Assembly (NCBI GenBank): GCA_963969365.1 | Contig: OZ017763.1 | Location: forward strand, 992,001 to 1,056,000 | Direction of reading: 5' to 3' | From: Asterochloris sp. CNOR1 | Lineage: Eukaryota > Chlorophyta > Trebouxiophyceae > Trebouxiales > Trebouxiaceae | Length of the DNA stretch: 64,000 bases | Shown: positions 12,747-23,008 of the stretch, piece after piece | Layout: the number at the start of each line of letters is the position of its first letter | Numbering within the stretch: position 1 is the stretch's first letter | The notes under the pieces: generated by a model | Databases searched by the model: none | Told to the model about the DNA's origin: nothing | The model's input: only the letters and a program-made list of their open reading frames with translations | Program-made: the position numbers and the translations under genes

Positions 12747-13654
12747 TAGTCACAAGCTCTCTGTCTGGCAACTGACCGTATCTCTGGTATTTGCCTAGTA
12801 GGCATTCAGACAGCCCAAACCTGCCCTTAAATGCATGCCTCATTGACATCTTGTCGGCCCCCTTGACTGAGCACATCCTGATGGAATGGATGGCTCATGC
12901 ATCACTGTTGCTCATCACAGGCCTTCTGAAGCAGGCTTTCACAAGAAGAATCTGGACTGCTACTTATTTGCATATTCATGGCCTGGATTAGGCTTTGCTG
13001 TGCCCTGCATGCTCGCATGGCCGGCCTCTGTATGACCTTATTTGAGAAGGCGGCTGCACGGTGCCCAATACAAGGCTGTGCAACAGCATACAGTGTCACA
13101 AGGCTGAATGTGTGGTGGTCAGTATCTGCAGAATTCATGCTTGTAGTCTGCTTGTGCTTGCACCAACTCATCACTCCTCGAAATGCCTCCACATTGTAGT
13201 AGGGCGGCTTTGCAGTCTTCTGCTCTGGACTGTTGGTCGCTGATGCATTCTTTGGAACCTCTTACTAATTTGTGTCAAGACTTGCTGGTGCCAAGACGTT
13301 TGATGTCCTGGACTGGGGGGCTGGGTCGGACATGTGACTGGGTTGACAGGAATGCACTGCCCATCAGAGGTCCCCCTGAGCCAATGACAGCCCTGCAGAG
13401 GTGGTACACTCTAAGCCGCATCACTTCACAGCCAGCAGGAGCAAGCGCAATTCAGTGCAGCCTGCAAGCTCACCTTGGACTCATTGCTTTCCGCACAATC
13501 GGGTCCTCTGAACATTTCTGCAAAAGCTTGGATGTAACACTGGGCATGCCAGACCTGTAAGTGTGCACAGCTTGACGTTGCCACTGCCCAAGACACTGTG
13601 CAACTGCCCCAAAGAAGGGTGCCCCATTCTGAAACTGAGCTTAGTGGTACAAGC
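12747..13654. other. Convergent intergenic stretch, no gene seen
   Basis: Lies between the TAP46 stop (plus) and the stop of the low-complexity gene (minus). It should hold both 3' untranslated regions. Open frames on either strand lack splice-consistent neighbours and protein character, so none is called. Confidence 0.5.
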
Positions 13655-16600
13655 CTATTGACATGGATGCCGCTGTTTGGCATCGCGACCTGTGTCACGT
13701 GACAGGGGACGTCCTTGGGTGATATCTGTGTGCCAGAGGTGCCCATGTGAGCAAGAGCTGCACCTGTCCACGCTTCTTGGTGATGCTGAGCATGACGCCT
13801 CCCGCTGCAGAGGCCGCCTAATGTGCCTCCTGGGGCTGGGCCTGCCGCGGGCCAGCCACTCCTCCATCTCCAAGCTGCCCCACAGGTGATGCTGGGCTGA
13901 GCGAGCTAAGTGGTGACCAGACTGGGCCCTGGGGACGCTAGTTGCTGGTTTGCTGCATCCCAATGGCCTGGCATTGATGTGGTGGCTGGTTCTGACTGTT
14001 CTGTTGCCCTCTGCAGAGTCGAGACCTTTCGTGTCTGCCAGCAACAAGCTCTTGCCATTCATTGCTGGCCCCTGACCGCCATCTGCACGATTCTGTGCAG
14101 GCTCTGACTGCTCTGTTGCACCAGCTGAAGCATCGGCTGAAGCATGAGGCGTGTTGGGGATCGCAGGCTTGGCAGATGCCTCTCCCAGTGGGCTGGACAC
14201 ATCTGCAAGCTTGTCTGCTGCAACAACCTGCTGCATGGGCTGGCATTGTTGCGCTTGGGCAGTCACCCTGCTGGTGATAGCGTCCACAGTTTGCAGCAGG
14301 CTGCCTCCTTCATCTGACTCCTCCGCTGTTGCTATCTGAGATGTGGTGGGCACCGCGAAGCTGCAGATGGCACCACCTGTTGGCGTTGCACACCTGGCAA
14401 CACGGCCAGCAATTCTTCGTGTTCTGCATAGCGCTACAGATGCAGGAGGCTGTGTGCGTGCCAAGTAATCGCGGCGCTGCTGCCTCATCTGACCAGGGGT
14501 TACCTTAGCTGCTGCGACTTCATGCTGATGAGGTCCAGCCGCGGCACATGTGGCAGCCTGCCAGCAGATGCCTTACGCTCAGGGGACAACTTCACCTCAG
14601 CAGCAGCTGCTGCTGGAGGTTGTGCAGCTGATCCAACAGGCTGGCTTGGGCTTGTAACCTTCACCGGGCTAGGCTGTTTGCGAGGGCGTGCTGCCCTGCC
14701 CTGCAGTGCATGGAAGCCAACAAGGCAGACAGTCTGGCCCACCCTGCTGTTGTAAGGCCATGACGATCAGAAGGCCTGACAGACTCCAGGATGCGATCGA
14801 ATGGCAGATGCTTGTTGAGCAGTCAGTCTGCATGAGTCACTCTGCATGCTGCTGGGCTGCGTGGCACTCGTCAAAAGTCTTTGCAGGGAGCAGCAAGAGC
14901 CAGGACCAGCCACACACTTGGCTGGCAGTCGTGCTGAGGCGCACCATCATGCCGTCCATGCAGGTGATTGGGGCCTCTCACCTGCAAGTTTTTGAGAGAA
15001 ACAGCTACTGGCTGGAAGGAATGCATCCCTCAAGTGCCTGAGGCTCACCAGCATGCCGTCCATGCATGTTCTGGGGGTCTCCAGTCTACATGTGCGGCTG
15101 TGCGTGCCACGATCCAGTGTGGTGTCAAGCAGCTCTGCAGCGTGCTCATCCTGGGAGCGTGCTGACCCTGACAGGATCCTCACCTGCAGGTGGATGCCAG
15201 CCGCCTCCGCAGCAGCGTGGCGCTGCAGCTCCTGGCGCCGGTGCCGGTCTGGGACTGTGCCACTCCCCTGGCCACGCGGAGTCAGCCTGTGGCGCTCAAA
15301 CACGCTGACCCTGTCTCCTTCAGTGGTGAAGTTGTGCAGCAGGACGCCACGCTCCTCCACAGTCAGCAGCCGTGCCTCTGCCTGGGCGCCCTATAGACAT
15401 GTGTACACAGGACTGGAGCGACCTTGTGATGTTCAGCGTGCTACTCCCAGCGTCCCCAAGCAGCCATTGCACCCGGGTCTGACTGATGACGAAGTCTGGG
15501 GTCAGTACACATTCCCGCTTTGACCATGGCAAAAGCAGTCCTCAGCACAGTGCAACAGACAACTGAAGCTCCGCAGGCTGCTCCATTGCTGCGGTGGGAG
15601 CAAGGCTGCAAACCTCAGAGGGCAATGGGCTGAGGCAGAAGGTTTGGGCAAGCTGGCTCAAAGCAGGCCCTTCCGCAGCATTCGTGTCGGCAGGATGCGG
15701 GAGCACACTGTCATCAGTGCTTGACTGGCTCCCCTGAGCTCGAGTCAGTCAGCCACTCAACCGTCAAGTCACCTGTTCCCCGGCAATGCTGCTTGCTTCT
15801 GCGGTCGGCCTGGTCATGGTCCATACAGCAGTGCCTGGCACAGATGTGGCCTGGGTAGCTCCCCCCCCTTGCATCGAGTGCCGGCCTGGGGACTCCCCAG
15901 CTGACTCCTCGTCATGCGCCCTCTGCAGGTGCTGAGTTGGGCCACCCCTTGCCGCAGCAGGCTGCATGAACAGGTGTGAAGGCTCATCACAGCCTGACCA
16001 CTCAAACTGGTGGCAGGCAAGCCCCTGTCATGCTGCATCAGGCTGCTGACAGTTGATGCCCATAAGGACCATCTGTGAACTGGTCTCGCCTGCTGCCTGC
16101 CTGCCTCCTGGAACAGCTGGTCCTTGTCTGTCCCCTGCTCGACCCCAAGCAGCTGCCTGTCCAGCTCGACTTGCTGTTGCTGCTGCCGGTGCTTCTGCCA
16201 CTGCGAAGCCTGCGGGGCCAGCCCACCCGAAGCTGCAGCCTGGGCTGCAGCATACTCCTGCCTGTGGCGCTCCTCCAGCTGCTGCTGCAGCTTCCTGGCG
16301 ATCAGGCGCGACACAGCTGCCTCCCGGTGCTCCGTGCTAGGACGCCTTTCAGTGGCCATCTGGATACCCCAGGGAGCTCCCTCATGTCCTTGAGCATCAG
16401 CGCTGCTCACACCCGGCAGTCCCTCTGCGGGCTGCCTTGCAGAGAGTGGCTGCGCTGTTGACCCATATGGGTCAACTCCACCGTTGGGCGCTGCTACCCA
16501 TTGCCTGAAGGGGTTACTTGCAGCCCCTGGCGCCGGCGATGCCTGGCCTGGAGCCAAGGTGGCGCGCTGATGCCTGCTCACAGAATCCGTGGGCAATCGG

Positions 16601-18633
16601 GGCAGGCTGAATGGCTGCTTCTGTACCGGAGCTCTGAGTGCCCCGCGGGAGAGCCCCAGAGCCAGCGACAGCCCCCGCTCCTGTGCCTCTCTCTCTGTCT
16701 CCAAGTCTGCTCTGCTCATGCCAGCCAGCCGCAAGGAAGCCGCTCTGGATCTGCAAGAGGGGAGGGAGGAGGTGAAGAGTGCACATGCTGGAGGACCTTT
16801 GCCTGGTCGTCGAGTGTGGTCAATAGCCTGTCGCTGTAGGCTTGGTACTGCATCCAACATCAGACAGGACTGACAATCGGCACACTGTTTCTGTGATGTG
16901 TTCTGGTGTTGGCCAGGGCCCGACAAGTGGGTGTGTGTGGCACACAACACAACATTCTGCTGACCTAAAGTGATACACACAGATGCTCCACCATGCCAGT
17001 GGCTGCCTTCCAAAGCTGATGCGGCCATCATGTAAGCCCGATGACCGAGACACAGCTACCCAGATGCTTGCTCAACAATGCCAGTGTGCGCACCTTCTTC
17101 CAGACCTACCTCCTTCAGACTTTTTGCAGTCATATGAACTGGAAGAGCTTGTCACCAAACGGCCTCTTCGAAGAACAACTGTAAAGAACAAGGGCACTCA
17201 ACACAGCAAGAACTGCACCTGGAGGGCTCGCTGGGTGCCTCCCACCCCAGCTTCTTCTCAAACAGCTGGTGGGGCATGGCTTCCAGGGAGTCTATGCGAG
17301 CCTCAGTGGCCTCCAGTTGGACCACATCTGGAGCGGGTGCTGCATCTGCCAGGCTAGCAGTCGGCAATGGGCTTGGCAACCGTTGTGCCTGCAGCGCAAT
17401 CCCGTCGCAGCTCAGGATAGTTGCAGTGGCAGCCTGTGACCACAGCAGTTCTCTGCAGGTAAGTCCTTCAAGGTGTCTTCGACACCCAGTCAAATGTGGC
17501 ACTTACAGCAATCAGGAGCAAGCCGTGATGATGTGGGCAGGAAGCAAATCCTTTGGCACCTGTGCAACATGCATGCAGGTGGACACAGTACGACCAGTGA
17601 CACCACCTCAAACGAAAGAAGGTGCTAGCATGCTCCAGCTGCAAACTCATCTCAGGCTTACCTGGTGCTCTACATCCCCTGCATGCAGCTGTTGCTCCTG
17701 CTGCTGCTGCTGCTGCAACTGGTGCTGGGCCCGCATGAGGCTACTCCTAAACATGTCTGCCACGCTTTCTGCATAGACGCGCAGTTCGTTGGTCCCAGCC
17801 GGGGCCTGTCCCAGCTGGAAGGTCGGCCGAGGCGTCCTCTGCAGCTCCGGGTGGCTGCGCCAGGACAGGGCGCCAGAGCTTGGCACCTGCCTGTGCACAT
17901 GCGTCCGGTCTGTGCGACTCCCTGTGGCAGGTGAATGCCAACATGAGTGTTGCATGCCCCACAGTCAGGAGTCACAGATGTAGCCCGGGCTGCGGAGGGG
18001 TCACCTGGAAAGGTACAAGCTGTCCTTTGGCTGCACAGAATTGCGAGCGGCCCTGCCTGCGCAAAGCGCCATGTCATGCCGCTGTGAGCCCTCACCTTCC
18101 CTTCCTTGCACCGTCTGATGCGCATGCAGCACTGCATCCATTGCCTCTGCCACAGCCACCTGGATGCCCAAGGAGGACCCCTTGGCCATGCTGCCGATCC
18201 TGAGATACCTGTCCTGGAAAGACTTTCTGCAGTGCACAGAGCAGGTATTAGATGCCAGACAGGGCCTTCAAGAGTGCTGAGTGCACATCTCTGCCACAGG
18301 CTTGGCTGGGCGCGTTGTGCATCAGATGGCTCCCGGTACCTTGTCTTCGGAGCAGTTGCATCAAACTTTTGCGAGGGAGGCTGCCATACAGGTAGACAGC
18401 TGGCTGGCAGGAACAACACGTTGCAGGGCCACCTCATGCAGCTTGTTTGCCACGAGGCTTGGCGGCACATCAGCAGGTCTGGTTCGGACAGCTGCTGCTG
18501 CAACTCACCGCATCTCGCTGGGAAACAGCATGCAAAGCTGGGTCTCATTGTCTGCCTCAGAGTACAGATCTTCTGCTTTCCAGAGGTCGGGCTGCTGCAG
18601 CATTGCGTGCTGCTTGGCTGCCAGCTGACACAT
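13655..18633 (-). CDS. Uncharacterised low-complexity and coiled-coil protein (may be the C-terminal part of the EF-hand gene)
   Basis: Exons joining in phase: about 18634-18510 (reads QQPDLWKAEDLYSEADNE), about 18240-18085 (AVAEAMDAVLHAHQ), about 17935-17660 (a glutamine run and VYAESVADMFRSSLMRAQ), about 17427-17235, about 16757-16090 (a long Gln/Ala/Pro-rich region with LIARKLQQQLEERHRQEY), 15965-15775, about 15390-15183, about 14698-14505 and a final exon from about 14360 to a TAG at 13655. The donor after 16090 appears to be GC. Composition is mostly disordered with helical islands, and no domain is recognised. An ATG at 18633 could start it. Alternatively an AG|G junction at 18634 continues directly from the EF-hand exon with matching phase. 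Details of the last exon are uncertain. Confidence 0.5.
17697..17717. repeat. Short CTG trinucleotide run encoding glutamines on the minus strand
   Basis: About six consecutive ctg units lie within a coding exon and give a glutamine run followed by EQQ. Confidence 0.8.
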
Positions 18634-18717
18634 CCTGAACATGAACGTGAAAGTACTTGTGGAGGCATGAGATGATGCAAGGATAGGCACCCCAGATACC
18701 TCGCGTAGCTGCATCTC

Positions 18718-20153
18718 TTAGCTGCTGGACATCAGGATCGCGTCCAACCTTTTGTCAAAGGAGTCCAGCACGCTCTGCCTCGTCTGGAACGACCCCATCA
18801 GCTCCTGCAACAGCTTGCGCCGCTGCACAGTATGCGCAAGCATCTGCAGTGTCAGGAAGGCCAGGACTCAGCAACTGGGGCACTGCACACTGCAAGGCCA
18901 AATCTCAAGCTATGCAGAGACTTGCACATGTACGCATAGGGTAGCCATCACGCTTCCCAAAAAATGTGCTCAGGTGAGCGCCTATGCTGGCCGGCAGGCT
19001 CAGAAGACAGCACGATCTTGTGATACCTAAGCCATTGAGTTGTACGACATGCTTGCCTGGAAAGACATGTTGGCGTTGCCGCCTGCAGACGCTGCCCCCT
19101 GCATGTGGCCGGCCGCTTCATCTGCTGAGGTGACTTGCGTATTCTCAAGGCTGCGCGCCATCAGCATCTCAAACTCGGGAAGGTTGATGGTGTGCCTCCC
19201 CTTTCCCAGTTGGTGGATGAGGTGCTGCACATCACGCTTGGATACCTGGCAGCAGGTGACTGCACCTTCAGGCCCTTGAGCGCCTTCATGCATGCTTCGA
19301 GTTGATGTGAGGGAGCATGCTGTCAGGTGGGGGGTGAGATGTTGACGCCTCACCAACACCGGGGTTTGACTGACTTGCAGGCACTCAAGCACTTTGATCG
19401 AGTGTCATGATCTTTGTTCGACTTGGGCGTAACACTCCTGAGGGTCAAGGGCTGGAGCATGTCTGCATTGCTGAGCCCGCTAAGCTGGTTGCAGCTGTGC
19501 CACTGCCCATCTCCGTGGCTTCAATTTGGCAGACTCACTGGCTGCACAGCACGGCAGCTGCACTCAGCTGCATCTGCTGCTCCGAAGTGATTCTGTGCCT
19601 CTTGCGGGGGCCAGGGACCTACATCTCCAGCCCCAGCCTGGCAAGAGGCTTTCCACACCAAAGAAAATGCAGTTGCAAGTGTTTCTTACCTCCAGTCCCA
19701 GCATGGCACAGGCTTTGCACATCTCGTCTGCATCCAGCTCCCCTGAGCCGTCAGCATCCAGCAGGTGGAAGCACTCGCGGATCTCAGAGTGCTGGTCAGC
19801 AGTCAGGCGGCCTGCAGGGCAATGCGTTTGGAGGCTGTGTTTGAATTCCCAAGAGGCACCCTGGTGGGCTCTGTCACCATCTGGTGCCGTCTGGTGCCAT
19901 ATGATGTGCCTGCAGGTCAGTGTTATGGTACCATGCAAAGCATATCAGCCCCAGGAACCAAGAGGCGCCCTAGTGTGCCCGGTGCAATTAAGGAACAACA
20001 ACTGCCACAGCATGTCCTCCCAAGGCATGAGATTGACTCTGCCAGTGAAGGAACCCACCCACCTGGCGCCATGAAGGCTCTCCCCCTCTTGCTGACCCAG
20101 TCGTTCACCTCGGCTTGCATGAGCTTGGCCTGTCGCTGATTGCGGACCTGCAT
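18718..20153 (-). CDS. EF-hand calcium-binding protein
   Basis: Four exons in phase give 175 residues: 20153-20063, 19811-19690, 19245-19057 and 18843-18718 (TAA). The second exon holds a complete EF-hand loop, DADGSGELDADE, with the expected Asp, Asp, Ser and Glu ligands, flanked by IRECFHLL and ACAMLGLE helices. The third exon has a degenerate second hand (INLPEFEMLM) that lacks acidic ligands. The intron after 19057 begins GCAAGC, a GC donor. Reading into it instead would meet a TAG at once, while the downstream exon is in phase. The last exon is a helical tail. The role is probably calcium-dependent regulation of a partner, but the specific family is not recognised. An alternative splice at an AG|GTTGGA donor inside the last exon would skip the TAA and continue into the exon at 18634. 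Confidence 0.7.
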
Positions 20154-21087
20154 TCACAAAGCTCAAAGCCAGTGCTTTCAACAAGCTAAACCACAAGAGA
20201 GCAAAATTTTTGGTTGCCTGTGAGGGGGTAAAGGGTGCAATCTTGAGGCTGGGTATAGGCGCTTGCTGGGATGGTCGCAGGAAGAAGGTGGGCAGCATGA
20301 GTGGAGCCATGATTAGCAATCCAAAACTTGCTGCACAGAAGCACTCAGGGTGAGAGCAGAAAACTGCAACAGGGTGGCACTCGAGTATTAGCTCATAAAT
20401 TTACGGCAGCCAACATTAGCTTGTTTCCGCCATGATGCTGCAGCTTCAAGGGTCCCGACTCCCTCAGGTAACGACAGTGTAGGAAAGGTCAGCAGTACAT
20501 ACCCACAAACCAACTGCTGCAACCGAGCAACTCTGCTGCAGGTGCCGGATCTGCCAGCATGTCTGGCGTGTGCTGGCGTTAGCAAGACTCCACAGTACCA
20601 AGCAGTCAGCCCCAGGGGCAGTAAGCGACAGTGCGTGAGCATGCAAGCAGCAGGACCCGCCCTGCAAAGACGGGTGCGCTCAGCATATCATTGGCTGCAT
20701 ACTGCTGTGTGGCTGCATTGAGGAAAGGGCTGCACAGGCCCGTCATGGTAGGCATACCTTGGCTTAAAGAGACTGCAGCGTATACGGCCAAGCAACTGCT
20801 GGCACATGGAGGCTGTCAGGGCAAGCACTCTGCAGACACTTGCTCTGCCAGTGTCCCCCTCTGAGAGGCAGCAGGCCACACAGCCTTCAGCGTGAGCATC
20901 TCTTGTGCCGATGTGTACATTTAGTGCATGCTGGGACATCAGGACATCTGTCTTTCAGACCTCAATGCCATGCCTGCTGCCGCTGTGCCGCTGCAGCCTG
21001 AGAGATGTGCACGACCGACACCCCCAGCATTATACTCAGTGCATGCCATTGCTGCAGGGTCCCCGCTCGGACTAATCAGAACAGCAC
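20154..21087. other. Divergent intergenic region, first exon of the Iojap gene possibly inside
   Basis: Lies between the EF-hand start (minus) and the first supported Iojap exon (plus). A plastid-targeting first exon is expected here. An ATG at about 20431 followed by a CAG|GTAACG donor at about 20466 is one in-phase candidate, but it is too short to be convincing. Nothing else is supported. Confidence 0.35.
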
Positions 21088-23008
21088 ATGAGCACCGAAA
21101 CACCCTTTTGCATGTTGCCACTCATACAAGGGAGGCTGTTGGTGCAGGGTCCCCAGTGGAACCATTTGGAGGACTCAGGCAGCGAAGACCTGAGCCACAC
21201 AGCTACACCACCAGGCAGCACCTACACAGCAGACACCAACACGGTGGTGGACTCAGCAGAGTTTGCAGTGGCCATGGCCAAGCTGTCAGATGACCTCAAA
21301 GGTGCGAACAGTCTGACACACCTCAGGTCTCACCAGCCAGCACAGTGGGGTTCCCAGGCCAGTGCTCGGGCGAAGTCCCTTGCACCGCCACCTGCGGCAG
21401 GCGTCTGTAGGGCTCCATGCAGCAGGTGTCGTTATGCAACAAGCTGCCTCCGTCTGCCACTCACTCTCTGTCTCAGGTTCCATGTGCCAGCCCATCAAGC
21501 TGCTCCTGTCTGCCCCTCAGCCAGGCGCTCGGCAGGCAATCAGAGAGCTGCAAGCGCCTGTCCTGGGCGTCGTGCTGCCTGCGTATCAACTGCAGAAGAT
21601 CTAAGAGCCGACACAAAAGCCCCTGTCTGCTGCTGTGGCCTTGCACCATCTGTGAGTGAGCTTGCCCACATTGCTGCACCTGTCTGCAGCCCTAATGCTG
21701 CACCATTGTCCCTGCATCCTTGCGCTGTGACCTGCTGCCTGCTGGGCTGCTGAGCACATCATGGCTGCTGCCAAAGCACGACCACTAACAAGGCCAGGCC
21801 TGCTGCAGGCAAGGACATCATGGTGCTGCATGTGGAGCCTGTGGCCTCTTGGACCAGCTACATGGTGTTTGTCAGGTGCGACTTGCACCAAATGACCTGA
21901 CATCAGCGCCCTTATTTAAAGGGCACATGGTGGTGTCTTGCCACCAAGCCAACAGAGCAAGGTCCTAATTGTTGATGCCCTTCATGACAATTTTTGCTGA
22001 AGACAAGCAGTGGAATGCTCTGTCCAGTGACAGTGTCTGATGGCGCTGCTGATGCAGCGTGATCAGGACTGCCACTTCAAGCATTCACTCATGGGCAGCG
22101 ACCGACCTTGCCTTGCACGCCTTCCACAGCCTGAGCAGCGATCTTAGCCAATTGTCAATCCAACAAGGCTTGAGCATCCTTCAACACCTCTGCACCCACA
22201 CAAACATATTCAATGTGGTGGTGGTCTTGCCTACAGTGTAACCAGTGGGCCCCAGTTGGGCGCCATTCTCACCAAGCTGGAGCAGGAAGCGGAGCAGCGC
22301 TGGAGGAGGCAGCGCCTGGCAGACAGCCCCGGCAAGTGAGTTCTGCAATAGCCGGCTGGACTGCAAGCAGTTGGCCTCCATTGAGTCCTGCCAGCGAGGG
22401 GGCACCCTGCAGTGCATCTCTGCCTCCTTGGCGAGCCGTCAGTTTGGGCCCAGCAACTGTTCACAGCGCTGATGGACTGCACCCTGCACCAATGTGATCT
22501 GGCCGGTGCAGTGCACCATGCAGCCTAAATTTCGTTGCACTTGGTGCTGACATTCCAGACATGCCTGCAGGGGCTCTTGGGAGATCCTGGACTTTGGTGA
22601 TGTCGTGGTAAGCCCACTCGCGAATGAGCATGCTCCTGCTGTCTTCAGTCCCAACATTGACATGTTCACTTGCTCTTGTGTGCATGCAAGAGCTGGGTCA
22701 GTGAATTTCTGTGAGTGGCTCAGCTACTGTGTGCATAGCAGCAAATCCTACTTCTGTCATTCTGCCCCTCTGCACACTCTGAAGCTTGCTTGAAGCAGAG
22801 TGGCAGAACGCTAGTCAACAGGAAAGGCTGCCTACAATGCCCAGCATAGGAAGTCCTGGTCTTGGTGCAGGTCAATGTCATGACTGCTGCCTCAAGGGAG
22901 TACTATGACCTGGAAGGCTTCTACGGCGCCGCTGAGGAGCTGGAGCTGCCTTTCGTGACTCAGCCAACCTCTTCAGAGGAGCTGGAATGGTCAAAGTCTG
23001 TCATCTGA
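21088..23008 (+). CDS. Iojap/RsfS ribosome-silencing factor, probably organellar
   Basis: RsfS/Iojap proteins bind large ribosomal subunit protein L14 and block subunit joining; plant and algal forms act in organelles. Five exons join in phase: 21148-21301, 21809-21875, 22246-22335, 22571-22607 and 22871-23008 (TGA), giving about 161 residues. Family features in order are AVAMAKLSDDLKGKDIMVL, then PVASWTSYMVFVRSGPQL, then GSWEILDFGDVVVNVM, then the REYYDLEGFYGAAEELELPF ending typical of the family. The N-terminal acidic Ser/Asp stretch precedes the domain. An ATG at 21088 is in frame with the first exon, but a duplicated acceptor word near 21060 suggests the exon starts at 21148 and that the transit-peptide exon lies further upstream. 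An open frame from 21481 that ends at 21603 is not part of the gene. Confidence 0.87.

Noticed and set aside
18290-18420. Exon-like stretch reading LPRKSLMQLLRRQ
   Set aside because: Its exit phase does not fit the next exon, whereas skipping it joins the flanking exons in phase.
17670-18680. A 336-codon open frame on the minus strand
   Set aside because: It runs through several phase-consistent exons in the wrong frame and is Cys/Trp/Arg-rich, as expected of a shadow frame.
21481-21603. Exon-like open frame within the Iojap gene
   Set aside because: Its phase fits the first exon, but it ends in a stop, whereas joining 21301 directly to 21809 restores the conserved family motif.
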